Counted from the first letter of the stretch, positions 32,205 to 41,816 are shown. The stretch is 64,000 bases of DNA from Acididesulfobacillus acetoxydans (GCF_902729405.1 NZ_LR746496.1:4456226-4520225); one strand, 5' to 3'. Notes: generated by a model from the letters alone, not told the origin. Numbers and translations are program-made.

Positions 32205-34107
32205 ATCGGGTAGGAGGCTGGTCATTAATTGGCCAGCCGACCTCCCACAGCACCGTACGTACCGTTCGGTATACGGCGCCTCCAAAGTTTACACGTTATT
32301 TGGCAGAGTAGCATTGACTAAAACTGGGGTATCCTGCGCGTTCGATGCGTTTGTTGGATAAGGACATTGTCAAAATGTGGCTATGGGCTACTCGCCAATA
32401 GCCCTTTCTTGTGTTTGCCCACATCCATGCTTGCTCCTTCTTGATGCCAAGCTTCTGCAAGTTCGCGTATCGTGTGCGTACTCTCTTCCATCGTTTCCAT
32501 GTGACCATCCGAATTCGACTTCGTAGCCATTCGTCCATCTTTCCGAGTAACGCTTTGGCGTCTGCCAGTTTAAAGTAATTGGTCCATCCTCGGATGATGT
32601 AATTGAGTTTTGCCTTTCTCTCCTCGATTCCCATCCCGTTGCTCCGTCCGGTGACTTTCCGGATCTTGTCCTTTAGCTTCAGGATGCTTTTCGGGTGGAT
32701 TCTCAGTCGTCCTCTTCCTTTGTGGATGTAGAAGCCGTATCCCAGATACTTGACTTTCCTCACGTGTGCCACGCTTGTTTTCTCCTTATTGACTCTGAGG
32801 AATAGTTTCCCTTCGATATAAGGAACAATATGGTCTAGCGTTCGCCGGGCCGCTTTCTCGCTTTTGCAGAAAATCATCATGTCATCCGCGTAGCGTACGA
32901 AGCGATGCCCACGCTTTTCTAGCTCGTGGTCACAAACGTTTAGCATGACGTTTCCAAGTAAGGGACTAAGGGGCCCCCCTTGGGGTACGCCTTCCGGACT
33001 TTCTTCAAATAGTCCGTCCACCATAATCCCTGCTCTGAGGAATTTATGGATTAGGGATATGACTCGTCCATCTTTGATGGTGTCTGAGAGGATTTGGATG
33101 AGTTTGCTTTGGTTGACCGTGTCAAAGTATTTCTCCAAGTCCATGTCCACGACGTAGACAAAGCCTTCTGTGATATGCCTTTGACCTGCTCTTAGCGCGT
33201 CGTGAGCGCTTCGTTGAGGTCGGAACCCATAGCTGTTGTCTGAGAATTGCCTTTCGAAGATTGGCGAAAGGACCTGGGTTATGGCCTGTTGGATCAGTCT
33301 GTCCACGACGGTAGGGATTCCCAGCTTTCTCATTTTCCCGTTCTCTTTGGGTATTTCTACCCTCCGTACGGGTTTCGGACGGTATTTCCCGTCCCAGAGG
33401 GCTTGCAAAAGTTCATCCTTGTGTCCTTTCAGGTAGGGTAGAAGTTCGTCCACCTGCATACCGTCGATTCCACCCGCGCCTTTGTTCCCCTTCACTCTGT
33501 AGTAGGCTCGATTAAGGTTCTCGGCGCTGAGAATTTCCTCTAGCAGTTTCTCTGTCTGCTCGTCTGTGTTGGTGTTGTCGGTTTTGGTCATCCTGGGTGG
33601 CACGCACACTTCTGCATACTCTCTCTGTTCCGCAGATGACCTTTGCAGATAGTCTTTAAAGCAAAGTTGTCTGTGTTTTAAATTACCACTTTCGGTAACT
33701 TTCATTGACCCACACCTCCTTTGGTTCCGCCCTTCCGTCGGTGTCCGGGACACCTCTGTACTATGGCTTCTGCTGACTCCTCACGACAAATCTTGTTTCA
33801 ACCGGGCTTCTTACTCCGTTTCCACCCGTCCGTGAGGCCTCCCACGGTAAGACGATTCACTTTCATTCCATGTCCCCGCAACATTTACGCTGACGTGTCC
33901 GTGTAGCTTTTGGGCTTCAACTTGTATGGCAGTCTTACCCCACATTTCGCGCCTAATATTGTTCGTGTTCCTCGGGGCGGAACTTTGCCGCCGGCTTCCT
34001 TCAGATTCCATCTCGCAATGGACACCCTTGCCTTGAGCTAATGGTTGGTCGCTACATACCCCCATAACGGACTTTCACCGTCAAGTTAATCGTCATGCGT
34101 GGCGCAC
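32205..34107 (-). mobile_element. Group II intron, copy 2, behind a terminator hairpin
   Basis: Exactly 1,903 bases, colinear with copy 1 at 16485-18387 (constant offset 15,720) and differing at only about five bases that I could find (for example T/C at 33285, C/T at 33690, T/C at 33784). The 5' exon ends in a rho-independent terminator (GAAGCCC-ATCG-GGGCTTC-TTTTTGTG), the preferred class C target. Domain V lies at about 32249-32280. It interrupts no recognisable gene; it sits upstream of tnpB. Confidence 0.93.
32296..33705 (-). CDS. ltrA: Group II intron reverse transcriptase/maturase (copy 2)
   Basis: A 469-residue protein, identical to the copy-1 protein except for two residues (Ser for Gly near residue 6, Gly for Cys in RAGQRHITEG). 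The YADD active site, GVPQGGPLSP and the X domain are intact. ATG 33705 follows AGGAGG. With both copies intact, either could mobilise or splice the other. Confidence 0.95.
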   Translation of the reverse strand: MKVTESGNLKHRQLCFKDYLQRSSAEQREYAEVCVPPRMTKTDNTNTDEQTEKLLEEILSAENLNRAYYRVKGNKGAGGIDGMQVDELLPYLKGHKDELLQALWDGKYRPKPVRRVEIPKENGKMRKLGIPTVVDRLIQQAITQVLSPIFERQFSDNSYGFRPQRSAHDALRAGQRHITEGFVYVVDMDLEKYFDTVNQSKLIQILSDTIKDGRVISLIHKFLRAGIMVDGLFEESPEGVPQGGPLSPLLGNVMLNVCDHELEKRGHRFVRYADDMMIFCKSEKAARRTLDHIVPYIEGKLFLRVNKEKTSVAHVRKVKYLGYGFYIHKGRGRLRIHPKSILKLKDKIRKVTGRSNGMGIEERKAKLNYIIRGWTNYFKLADAKALLGKMDEWLRSRIRMVTWKRWKRVRTRYANLQKLGIKKEQAWMWANTRKGYWRVAHSHILTMSLSNKRIERAGYPSFSQCYSAK

Positions 34108-34115
34108 CACAAAAA

Positions 34116-34133
34116 GAAGCCCCGATGGGCTTC
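34116..34133 (-). terminator. Intrinsic terminator used as intron target
   Basis: GAAGCCC-ATCG-GGGCTTC followed by TTTTTGTG on the minus strand. The intron inserted eight bases after the stem. No gene upstream on the minus strand is evident before tRNA-Val at 34431. Confidence 0.8.
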
Positions 34134-34140
34134 CTCTTTT

Positions 34141-34430
34141 TACCATAAATTTAGGGCAGGATTTACCCCCTGCTTCTAAGGACTACTTTAGGCTGTTTTT
34201 GGCCTGTTCGCAACCCCTTTTCGGGGGTTGTGAAAAAATATTCTTATTCTGGTTTTTCGGGGTCGCGCTTTCTTCCTCGGAATGAATTCCGGGGTTCTCC
34301 CGCGCGCATTCTATAGGAGGACGGGGGTCTCGCAAGTTGTGTTAAATATCTTTTTGAAAACTTATTGCATTACCGTTGCATTACTTTCATATTTCAAGCA
34401 TGTACAAAGTGCTAAAACCCTTGGTATAAC
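34141..34430. other. Gene-free stretch beside tRNA-Val
   Basis: No gene is seen. It contains a GC-rich hairpin (CAACCCC-TTTTC-GGGGGTTG, 34211-34230) followed by an A-run, and a direct repeat TTGCATTACCG/TTGCATTACTT at about 34364-34386. This is the junction between the accessory region and the tRNA cluster. Confidence 0.5.
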
Positions 34431-34506
34431 TGGTGGGCGATACTGGGATCGAACCAGTGACCTCATCCGTGTGAAGGATGCGCTCTCCCGACTGAGCCAA
34501 TCGCCC
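34431..34506 (-). tRNA. tRNA-Val (CAC)
   Basis: A full cloverleaf with acceptor GGGCGAT/ATCGCCC, anticodon loop TTCACAC (anticodon CAC), T-arm GGTTCGATCC and encoded CCA. It is the last of four tRNAs in one transcription unit. Its 3' end faces the accessory region. Confidence 0.95.
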
Positions 34507-34572
34507 ATGATAGAATTGAGGAGTAAGATATCGGAAGTCAGAATCCAACTTTTTGCCTCTTGACTATTGAAT

Positions 34573-34648
34573 TGGTGACCCGTGCGGGATTCGAACCCGC
34601 GTTACCGCCGTGAAAGGGCGGTGTCTTAGGCCGCTTGACCAACGGGCC
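34573..34648 (-). tRNA. tRNA-Glu (TTC)
   Basis: Acceptor GGCCCGT/ACGGGTC, anticodon loop CTTTCAC (anticodon TTC), T-arm GGTTCGAATCC, CCA encoded. The discriminator context and GCGGCCTAAGAC D-arm are typical of glutamate tRNA. Confidence 0.95.
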
Positions 34649-34754
34649 ATGTTCGATGTTCGCTCCGATGTCCTCTGAGTTTGCCTCCCCGTCGGTCCCT
34701 CTGACCTCTGACTTCTGATAATGGCTTCTCCGTCCGTCCCTCTGACCTCTGATA

Positions 34755-34829
34755 TGGTGGGCCCACCTGGGATCGAACCAGGGACCGACCGGTTATGAGC
34801 CGGCTGCTCTACCGCTGAGCTATAGGCCC
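34755..34829 (-). tRNA. tRNA with CAT anticodon (Met, or Ile2 after lysidine modification)
   Basis: Acceptor GGGCCTA/TGGGCCC, anticodon loop CTCATAA (CAT), T-arm GGTTCGATCC, CCA encoded. The sequence lacks initiator features (it does not begin C-A mismatch style). It is an elongator Met or an Ile2 tRNA; I cannot decide which. Confidence 0.9.
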
Positions 34830-34838
34830 AAACAAAAA

Positions 34839-34913
34839 TGGCTCCCCGAGCAGGACTCGAACCTGCAACCTACCGGTTAACAGCCGGTCGCTCCACCATT
34901 GAGCTATCGAGGA
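34839..34913 (-). tRNA. tRNA-Asn (GTT)
   Basis: Acceptor TCCTCGA/TCGGGGA, anticodon loop CTGTTAA (GTT), T-arm GGTTCGAGTCC, discriminator G and CCA encoded. It is first in the cluster, 18 bases after the promoter -10 box. Confidence 0.95.
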
Positions 34914-34931
34914 AAGCCCTTCGCATCGATT

Positions 34932-34960
34932 ATTATACGCAATCCGCTCCCTAGAGTCAA
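34932..34960 (-). promoter_or_regulatory. Strong sigma-70 promoter of the tRNA cluster
   Basis: Minus strand TTGACT - 17 bases - TATAAT, with the -10 box ending 18 bases before tRNA-Asn. This spacing predicts a very short leader. Confidence 0.88.
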
Positions 34961-35227
34961 GGCCTCAACACTCAAATACTCACAAGCAAAGCACTTTTTT
35001 GACAAGGTTCGCCACAACACAGACCGTCTGCGTCTTTCTGCAAGTACAAATAAACAGGCCAAACAACCGTTTGCGTACCGAAGCGTCACAGCCAAAACAA
35101 CACGTCAGTTCACAGTAAGGGCCGGCGGCAGGCGCCATCTGCACTTGTCAGGGCGACAGCCTTTCGATTTCACCGCCTGCTGTCCACCGATTCTTCCTAC
35201 CGATAGCTTTTAGCGGGCGATACCTTT

Positions 35228-35269
35228 CAGCCGAGCGAAGTCCGACAGCGGGCAACCCCGGCTCGGCTG
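35228..35269. terminator. GC-rich hairpin downstream of rpoD
   Basis: CAGCCGAGC (35228-35236) pairs with GCTCGGCTG (35261-35269) around a 24-base loop that can itself fold (CGGGGTTGCCCG). It lies about 80 bases past the rpoD stop and probably ends that operon, although the T-run is weak. The remaining 34961-35350 interval has no supported gene. Confidence 0.5.
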
Positions 35270-35350
35270 AGAAATAGTCGGATAAACTGTCTTGGCGGCA
35301 ATAGGCTGTCAGGCGCATGCGCACCGAATCTTCACTTTCCGGGTCAGACC

Positions 35351-36538
35351 TTACTCCAAGTAGTCTTTCAGTTTCTTGCTCCGGCTGGGGTGGCGGAGTT
35401 TGCGCAGGGCTTTGGCCTCGATCTGGCGAATCCGTTCCCGGGTGACTCCGAATTCCTGCCCCACCTCCTCGAGGGTGCGGGTGCGGCCGTCGTCCAACCC
35501 GAAGCGCAGCCGCAGAACCTTCTCTTCACGCGGCGTCAGGGTCTCGAGAACCTCTTCCAATTGTTCTTTTAGCAAGATGAAGGAGGCTGCTTCAGACGGA
35601 GCGGGAGAATCGTCGTCCGGAATGAAATCCCCGAGATGGGAGTCCTCTTCTTCCCCGATCGGGGTTTCCAGAGAAACAGGTTCTTGCGCGATTTTCATGA
35701 TCTCCCGCACCCGCTCCACCGGAATCTCCATAATCTTGGCTATCTCTTCCGGGCTCGGCTCCCGGCCCAGTTCCTGCAGAAGCTGGCGGGACACCCGGAT
35801 TAGCTTATTAATCGTCTCTACCATGTGCACCGGAATACGAATGGTCCGGGCTTGGTCGGCGATGGCCCGGGTAATCGCCTGGCGAATCCACCAAGTGGCA
35901 TAAGTGCTGAATTTATACCCCTTGGTGTAGTCAAATTTTTCCACGGCCTTGATCAGGCCCAGATTTCCCTCTTGGATCAAGTCCAAAAACAGCATGCCCC
36001 GGCCCACATAGCGCTTGGCGATACTTACAACCAGGCGTAAATTAGCCTCGGCCAGCCGTCGCTTGGCGTTTTCTTCCCCCGCCTCCATGCGTTTGGCCAG
36101 GTCTATCTCCTCTTCGGCATTGAGCAGAGGCACCCGCCCGATCTCTTTGAGATACATGCGCACCGGATCGTCAATGCCCACGCCTTCCGGAATGGACAGG
36201 TCAACTTCCGCCTCTTCCTCGTTTTCCTCCGCTTCATCCGACACGTCTACCACATCATCGCTAGCCGGTCCTTCCAACTCCTCCTCTACTTCTTGCGGTT
36301 CAGGCACAACATCAATACCCATCCGGCCCAATTGTTCATAGATCTCGTCGATTTGGTCGGCGGTGAGTTCGATCCCCTGGAGGGAATCCATTATTTCCCG
36401 GTACGTCAATGAGCCTTTTTTCTTGCCCTCTTGCAGAAGGTTTCTGACGCTTTCCACTTTCAATTCTTCTTCACTCACCGGATTCCCTCCTTCCCTCGGG
36501 TCTTTTTCCTGGATACTCATCACCTTATTGTTCGCCAC
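35351..36538 (-). CDS. rpoD: Primary RNA polymerase sigma factor (RpoD/SigA)
   Basis: A housekeeping sigma-70 of 395 residues. An acidic N-terminal domain (region 1.1) is followed by region 1.2 ([20 protein letters not shown]), region 2 ([40 protein letters not shown]), region 3 ([20 protein letters not shown]) and region 4 ([37 protein letters not shown]). The GTG at 36538 has AGGAG twelve bases upstream and overlaps the dnaG stop by 14 bases. An ATG six codons later is the alternative. The dnaG-rpoD pair is the standard Firmicutes macromolecular synthesis operon. Confidence 0.97.
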   Translation of the reverse strand: MANNKVMSIQEKDPREGGNPVSEEELKVESVRNLLQEGKKKGSLTYREIMDSLQGIELTADQIDEIYEQLGRMGIDVVPEPQEVEEELEGPASDDVVDVSDEAEENEEEAEVDLSIPEGVGIDDPVRMYLKEIGRVPLLNAEEEIDLAKRMEAGEENAKRRLAEANLRLVVSIAKRYVGRGMLFLDLIQEGNLGLIKAVEKFDYTKGYKFSTYATWWIRQAITRAIADQARTIRIPVHMVETINKLIRVSRQLLQELGREPSPEEIAKIMEIPVERVREIMKIAQEPVSLETPIGEEEDSHLGDFIPDDDSPAPSEAASFILLKEQLEEVLETLTPREEKVLRLRFGLDDGRTRTLEEVGQEFGVTRERIRQIEAKALRKLRHPSRSKKLKDYLE

Positions 36539-38414
36539 GTTTTAACCGCTCTCCTATCTCTTTTAACAAAGCCATCGCCCCGGCTATGTCACCGGATCTT
36601 TCCAAAGCCGCCATACGCGTCTGAAGCTCTTCGACTTTCTCTTCCTCACGGGCCTGCAGGATTACCTGAATGCAATCCGCCAACAACTTTTCCCTTTTAC
36701 TCAGGTCGATGTTTTCCGCCATAATACCCGCGAGCCGATTCCCGGTCCCTTCGGCCAAATCCCTGCCCACATCCGAGAAAGCGGCGCCCGCAGGCGCCTG
36801 CCGCATGAGATCGAGAATCTCCTGGTGCGCGGGAACCGTACAAAACTTTGGACCAAGCTCATTCTCAACCCGGGCAAGCAGGGAAGAATCCTCCAAGACC
36901 AGCCGCAAAATGTTCCGTTCAGCCCGGCAACGCCGCGGCTCCACGGTTGGGTTCGGGAACTGCCCGGACGACCGTTCTCCGGATAGAACATACCTATTGA
37001 TATTATCCCTGTTTTTTACAGAAATATCCTGTTCAGCGGGAGAATATTCCTGTTTTTGGGCTTTGCCGGGCCCTTGCCTGCCGTTTTTTGCAATCTCGCG
37101 CTGTATCGCTTCCAGAGAGAGTCCCAGCTGCTCGCTTAAGAATCGTTCGTACCCCTCCCTCTCCACCGGACTGGCCGTCTTGCGAATGTCGGGAGCCAGT
37201 TTGGCCACCACTTCCGCTTTGCCCAAAATGCCCTCGGGTGGAATTTCCTCCGTTATTATCTGATACTTAAACTCGACATATGTCTGAGTTTGGGTTAAAC
37301 TACTCTTAAAAGCGTCATACCCTTGTGTGTGCAGGAACTCATCGGGATCTTTGGCACCTGTCAAACGCAGGACTTCCACCCGCAAACCCGCTTCCCCAAG
37401 AAGTACCGCAGCCCTGAGGGTTGCCTGGGTCCCGGCCGCATCCGAGTCGTAAACGATCACCACCCGCCCCGTGTGTCTGCGCAGGAGTTTCGCTTGCTCC
37501 CTTGTCAGTGCCGTCCCCAGAGAAGCGACCGCGTTGGCGAATCCGGCCTGTTGGAGCGCCAGAACGTCCATATACCCTTCGGCCAGCAGCGCGAATCCCG
37601 CAAAGCGAATTCCCTGGGCAGCCTTATTCATTCCGTAGAGATTCTGCCCTTTGCTGAAGAAGGGTGTTTCGGGAGAATTGAGGTACTTCGGCAGGGAATC
37701 GTCAAGGACTCTGCCTCCAAAAGCTACCGGACATCCACGGCTGTCCAGGATACTGAAGATAACCCGATTGCGAAAGCGATCATAGTACTGGCCCGGGGTC
37801 TGCGCTTTCTCAATGACGAGCCCGGCATCCGCCAGTTCCCTCGGACTGACCCCCTGTAAACTCAGGGCTTGCAAAAGGCCGTTCCAACGGTTCGGCGCAT
37901 ATCCCAGACGGAATGCGACCACCATATCGCGGTCAATACCCCGCTTGGCAAAATAGGCCCGTCCGGGTCCTCCTTCCTCATGCTCCATTAACATAGTATG
38001 AAAATAATTGGCCGACAACTCCTGGATTTCTTCCCAACGCTTCTTTTTCTTGCGTTTCTCTTGCTCCTCGGAAGAGAGGCTTCTCTCCGGAAGAACCATT
38101 CCCTGTCTGCGGGCCAAATCTTGAGCCGCTTCGACAAACGTCCAGCCTTCCTTTTTCATTAAGAAGGCAAAAACATCCCCCCCCACGTGGCAGCCAAAGC
38201 AGTAAAATATCTGCTTATCCGGAGTCACTGTAAAACTGGGTGTCTTTTCGGAGTGAAAAGGGCAGAGCCCCAGATAGTTTTTCCCTTTCCGCTGCAAAGA
38301 AACATATTCAGAGATAACGTCCAAAATGTCTGTGCGCGCTCTTATTTCTTCAAGTATTTCCTCAGGAATGTGTGCATCCACATTGCTCGGCCTTTCGTGT
38401 CTTACCGTAATCAC
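36525..38414 (-). CDS. dnaG: DNA primase DnaG
   Basis: A 629-residue primase that makes RNA primers for replication. The N-terminal CHC2 zinc finger is [11 protein letters not shown]...[10 protein letters not shown]. The TOPRIM catalytic core has [28 protein letters not shown] (metal-binding acidic residues) and [13 protein letters not shown]. The C-terminal helicase-binding region is less conserved. The frame opens at a GTG (38414); a GTG eleven codons later, right before [13 protein letters not shown], matches the usual DnaG start better and may be the true one. It overlaps rpoD. Confidence 0.96.
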   Translation of the reverse strand: MITVRHERPSNVDAHIPEEILEEIRARTDILDVISEYVSLQRKGKNYLGLCPFHSEKTPSFTVTPDKQIFYCFGCHVGGDVFAFLMKKEGWTFVEAAQDLARRQGMVLPERSLSSEEQEKRKKKKRWEEIQELSANYFHTMLMEHEEGGPGRAYFAKRGIDRDMVVAFRLGYAPNRWNGLLQALSLQGVSPRELADAGLVIEKAQTPGQYYDRFRNRVIFSILDSRGCPVAFGGRVLDDSLPKYLNSPETPFFSKGQNLYGMNKAAQGIRFAGFALLAEGYMDVLALQQAGFANAVASLGTALTREQAKLLRRHTGRVVIVYDSDAAGTQATLRAAVLLGEAGLRVEVLRLTGAKDPDEFLHTQGYDAFKSSLTQTQTYVEFKYQIITEEIPPEGILGKAEVVAKLAPDIRKTASPVEREGYERFLSEQLGLSLEAIQREIAKNGRQGPGKAQKQEYSPAEQDISVKNRDNINRYVLSGERSSGQFPNPTVEPRRCRAERNILRLVLEDSSLLARVENELGPKFCTVPAHQEILDLMRQAPAGAAFSDVGRDLAEGTGNRLAGIMAENIDLSKREKLLADCIQVILQAREEEKVEELQTRMAALERSGDIAGAMALLKEIGERLKRGEQ

Positions 38415-39108
38415 AGATTTTCAACCGTATCCCTTAAATCGTTAGTTCCAGTCGGGATGTCCTGCCATAATCACGGGAATTTGTCAACTCGTTCTATTTA
38501 GATTCTTCGCCAAAAATCCCCGGAATCCTCTTTTCCCGCCTTAGAAAGTACAACTTTCACTATGCGAAAGAAGCCCCCTGGCTTTCCGTCACCAACCCAT
38601 TTGACCTTTTCTCCGAAACGAACGCCCGACCGTTCTCATCGCTGAGGCCGGGAAGCGGAACGGCTCGCGGTGCAAGGATCGTGAATAAGACGCTTCCCCC
38701 CCAAAAGTCGTGAGGCAGGACGCTTCTCCTCCTCAAGTCGGGATATATTGACGTAAAACAAATGGGTCGAACGCAAGAGTCGTCAGGCAAGATACTTCTC
38801 CTCCCTAAGAGCCGTGAAACGAAATAATTCTGACCCGCAAGCCTCGGGAGGGAAGATGGTCCTAAAAGTTTTGGCGCGCCTCTTCTCACCGGAAAGAGTA
38901 TAATTCTACTTCAGACTCCCTAAATCCTCCTATTTTGCAAAGTTTTTTTTCGGATGGTTCCAACTTCTTTTTTTGTAGATTGACTACCGGTACACGTCTG
39001 TCCCATTCCGCAATTCCCTATGAAACCATAACGACTCCCTAACGACTTCCCTTTTACTAATTTGTTCGAAACATGGTCAGAGATTAACGTGAAAAGGCAG
39101 GGATTTTT
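38415..39108. other. Long intergenic region with degenerate repeats
   Basis: Nearly 700 bases without a supported gene. A 109-codon minus-strand frame (38560-38889) arises from imperfect DNA repeats of the type GTCGTGAGGCAGGACGCTTC (38708 and 38787, with weaker copies at 38670 and 38811), and I do not believe it is coding. The divergent promoters of dnaG (minus) and the GerMN gene (plus) must lie here. Confidence 0.55.
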
Positions 39109-39708
39109 ATGGCTCGCAGAAAAACGGTATTTTTCGTTCTGGCTCTTCTCCTTTTGCTAAGCCCCTTGGTCCTCACGGCCTGCAACCGGACGCCCGCCTC
39201 TGCCGGTAGTCCCAATAAAACGGCGACCACAGCACCCACGGGAACCCCTCCGTCCCAGGCAGTGCCGCCGAAATCCCCTTCTTCTCAGTCCGCCACCAAA
39301 CAGGTCGACCTGACTCTCTACTTCCCCACCCCGAATGCCGCCGGCCTGGCCCCCTTCCGACGTCAAGCCAATGTGACGGACGGGGCCGTAATTCAGGCAA
39401 TTTTCGCCGAACTGCAAAACCCTCCTTCCGGCTGGCCTGGCCCCCTTCCGAGCGGAACCAAACTTCTCGGTGCCTCCGTCAAGAACGGTGTCGCAACGAT
39501 CGACCTCTCCCCCGAGTTCCGAAGTAATTTTAAAGGCGGTTCGAGCGGGGAATTGGCGACGATCTACAGTATCGTAGACTCTCTCACGTCCCTCCCCGAT
39601 GTGAAATCAGTTCAGTTCCTTCTCAATGGGCAGAAGCAAGATGCTATCCTGTCCCAACTGGATACGACTCAGCCTCTCAAATTCAGCAAGAGCGTACTCA
39701 AAAGCTGA
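39109..39708 (+). CDS. GerMN-domain lipoprotein
   Basis: A 199-residue exported lipoprotein. Signal peptide with lipobox LVLTACNR (Cys about 25), then a Ser/Thr/Pro-rich linker (to residue 65) and one GerMN domain (VDLTLYFPTPNAAGL, LLGASVKNGVATIDLSPEFR, SLTSLPDVKSVQFLLNGQ). GerMN domains occur in spore germination protein GerM and in spore/cell-envelope proteins. One copy here, against two in GerM, points to an envelope protein of related fold. ATG 39109 follows AAAAGGCAGGG. It is one of only three intact plus-strand genes in the core region. A hairpin (ATCCGGG/CCCGGAT, 39720-39740) follows. Confidence 0.82.
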   Translation: MARRKTVFFVLALLLLLSPLVLTACNRTPASAGSPNKTATTAPTGTPPSQAVPPKSPSSQSATKQVDLTLYFPTPNAAGLAPFRRQANVTDGAVIQAIFAELQNPPSGWPGPLPSGTKLLGASVKNGVATIDLSPEFRSNFKGGSSGELATIYSIVDSLTSLPDVKSVQFLLNGQKQDAILSQLDTTQPLKFSKSVLKS

Positions 39709-39740
39709 TTCAGGAAAAAATCCGGGGAAATCACCCGGAT

Positions 39741-40062
39741 CGGCTTCCCACACCTTATGCAGCCTTCGACAGGACCACACAGGTTTCTTAAGTTAACTAG
39801 GATCGACCCCCTAGCGCATCCGTATGACACCTGCCGGCGTAGAGTCAGCTCCCCCACCTGACGCCCTCATGATCTTGACGCCTTAATCGGCGTGTGAAGC
39901 GCAGGCCCGGACAAACGTAACTGACAGTACGCGCCTTTGAGCCCGGTCAATCCACTCGTGGGTCGGGCGAAAGTGTCCAATGGGCACTTTCGCCACTGAA
40001 ATCTCTATGTTCAGCTGCTGAAGTCTCGATGTTCGGCTTTAGTTCAGCAGGTTCACTGTGCT
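39741..40062. other. Intergenic region with repeat element ahead of dgt stop
   Basis: No gene is visible. A hairpin GCGAAAGTG-TCCAATGGG-CACTTTCGC lies at 39965-39991. The repeated phrase GAAGTCTCGATGTTC and GTTCAGC.GGTTCACTG follows up to the dgt stop. The same phrase recurs just before the ppdK stop (41960-42003), marking a repeat family attached to gene 3' ends. Confidence 0.5.
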
Positions 40063-41049
40063 TCAGTGGCGGGGAACGAATATTGTCTGGAACAAATCGA
40101 TAGCGTAATTGTCTGTCAATCCGGAAATATAATCGACGACCGCTTTGGTTTCATCCTCCTCAGCCCAACTCAAATAGCCGGGCGGCAGCTTTTCCAAGTG
40201 TCTCCGGTAATAGTCGAAGAGGGCCTGCACGACGTATTTTCCTTTGCGCCTCTCTTCCATAAGGAGCTCACTGTTATAAACCCGGCTGAACATAAAAGCC
40301 CGAAACTCCCGCATAGTCCCGGCAATGGTTTCAGATTGCCGGATCGCTGTACGGTCGGCAGAAGCCGCAATCATATCCACGACCATCGTCGTGATCATGC
40401 GACTGGGAGTCTCCCCGAAGATGGCGCGCACGTTCTCCGGAAGCTCCATCGGCGTCAGCAGGCCAGCCCGCAGGGCGTCGTCATAATCGTGACAAAGATA
40501 GGCGATCCGGTCGCCGGTCTTGACAATCTGCCCTTCTAAAGTCCGGGGAATTCCGTCTCCGGTGTGATTGAGGATTCCGTCGAGAACGGGCTCGGTCAGA
40601 TTTAACCCCCGGCCTTCGTTGACCAAAACCGTAAGGATGCGAATCGATTGTTCGTTATGTTCGAAGTGGCCGATTATTTCACGCAAAGCCTCTTCTCCCA
40701 CGTGCCCGAAGGGAGTGTGTCCCACGTCGTGTCCGAGGGCAATCCCCTCGATCAAGTCTTCATTCAGCCTTAACCCACGGCCGATGGTACGGCAAATTTG
40801 CGAGACTTCCAGACTGTGCGTCATTCGCGTTCTGTAGTGGTCGCCGCTGGGCGCGATGTAGACCTGTGTCTTATGTTTGAGACGCCGAAACGGCTTGCTG
40901 TGCAGGATCCTATCCCGATCCCTTTGGAATTTGGTCCGGATCGTGCATTCGATTTCCGGCCGCCTGCGTTCAGCCAAAGCACTTTTTGCCGCCAGGGGAG
41001 AAAGCCTCTCCTCTTCTTCCCGTTCCGTTCGTTGGCGAATCATTTCCAT
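40063..41049 (-). CDS. dgt: dGTPase-like triphosphohydrolase (HD domain)
   Basis: A protein of about 328 residues of the deoxyguanosinetriphosphate triphosphohydrolase family, which cleaves dNTPs to nucleoside and triphosphate. The N-terminal signature is CTIRTKFQRDRDRILHSKPF, then RRLKHKTQVY. The metal-binding HD residues are in RTRMTHSLEVSQI and GIALGHDVGHTPFGHVGEEA, with a later DRIAYLCHDYDDALRAG. I choose ATG 41049, eight bases after AGGGGTGA; the frame is open to 41154. It lies between the GerMN gene and the relBE relic. In related genomes it sits near dnaG. Confidence 0.93.
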   Translation of the reverse strand: MEMIRQRTEREEEERLSPLAAKSALAERRRPEIECTIRTKFQRDRDRILHSKPFRRLKHKTQVYIAPSGDHYRTRMTHSLEVSQICRTIGRGLRLNEDLIEGIALGHDVGHTPFGHVGEEALREIIGHFEHNEQSIRILTVLVNEGRGLNLTEPVLDGILNHTGDGIPRTLEGQIVKTGDRIAYLCHDYDDALRAGLLTPMELPENVRAIFGETPSRMITTMVVDMIAASADRTAIRQSETIAGTMREFRAFMFSRVYNSELLMEERRKGKYVVQALFDYYRRHLEKLPPGYLSWAEEDETKAVVDYISGLTDNYAIDLFQTIFVPRH

Positions 41050-41173
41050 GCCACTCACCCCTACGAAAATTGCTTCCATCCGGCTCTGACAATCCCATTT
41101 TATCACAACGCCGGACAGAAAACCCGCCGGGATGCGCAACGCCTGTGAAAGCACGACCCTCTCCCGCGCCGGG

Positions 41174-41308
41174 TCATACCCTGATCGGGTACGGCTTATT
41201 ACTGTCCCGTGGCCACTTCAGGTGCAAGTAGTTGCACTGCGCTATAATATAAATCTCCGCCATATGGGAAAGTGCCTTGTCCGTGATCTCTATCTTATAA
41301 TGCTTCAT
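41174..41308 (-). pseudogene. RelE/ParE-family toxin, truncated remnant
   Basis: Forty-four codons starting MKHYKIEITDKALSHMAEIY, a typical N terminus of RelE/ParE ribosome-targeting or gyrase toxins. After IIAQ it runs into unrelated sequence and stops, so the catalytic C terminus is lost. Its ATG overlaps the antitoxin stop (ATGA), the usual coupling of such modules. Confidence 0.65.
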
Positions 41309-41617
41309 GCGTGTGTCTCCCGAAATCTCTGCAAGGCAGCAGATGCATCCTGTACGTTACCTTTTTCGATATCGTTGTATCCTTCCTTTACTTTCGCATG
41401 AATTTCATCCGTTGTCATCAAGTCGGCGTTTACAGAAACCGGTGCTTTCGGCAGCGTTACACAAAAGGTATTCCGCCGGTCATTGAAATCTGTTTCAGAT
41501 AAATATCTATCGCTACGGACATAGGTATACCGAGTTGTGAAAGGACTTCCTAGCCCTTCCTTTTACGTCAGGATTAACCCTTAAATTCACAGTCGTAGTT
41601 TTTTCCAAGTGAATCAT
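41305..41617 (-). pseudogene. RelB/DinJ-family antitoxin with two frameshifts
   Basis: Pieces in three frames reconstruct one antitoxin: EKTTTVNLRVNPDVKGRAR from ATG 41617 (after GGAGG), then VLSQLGIPMSVAIDIYLKQI in the next frame, then VTLPKAPVSVNADLMTTDEI to the stop at 41305. The first shift is a missing A near 41556; the second lies between IPF and VTLP near 41456. Order, overlap and motifs match RelB/DinJ antitoxins. The module is dead. Confidence 0.72.
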
Positions 41618-41697
41618 CCTCCTTCTGCTAATATTGTAACGCTTCTGACGTTACATATCGTGGAGATTCTGTCTGTTTCAGGCTATCCTGCAAAATA

Positions 41698-41732
41698 GGG
41701 TACTGACACTAAAACATTATGTGTCAGTACCC
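41698..41732 (+). terminator. Perfect 12-bp hairpin followed by T-rich run
   Basis: GGGTACTGACAC - 11-base loop - GTGTCAGTACCC, then TTGTTATATTTTTTC on the plus strand. It has the form of a strong intrinsic terminator, but no plus-strand gene precedes it. It may be a remnant element end. Confidence 0.6.
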
Positions 41733-41816
41733 TTGTTATATTTTTTCATAGAAGTTCTTCAAAACCTTAGCACAAAGGTTTGAGAGCTTTACTCATATCA
41801 TTTTAGCCTTATTTTG

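Noticed and set aside
34211..34230. Terminator for an unknown gene
   Set aside because: The CAACCCC/GGGGTTG hairpin is followed by A on the plus strand and has no T-run on the minus strand.
38560..38889. Minus-strand 109-codon frame
   Set aside because: Built from degenerate DNA repeats; no ribosome site, and composition is unlike neighbouring genes.
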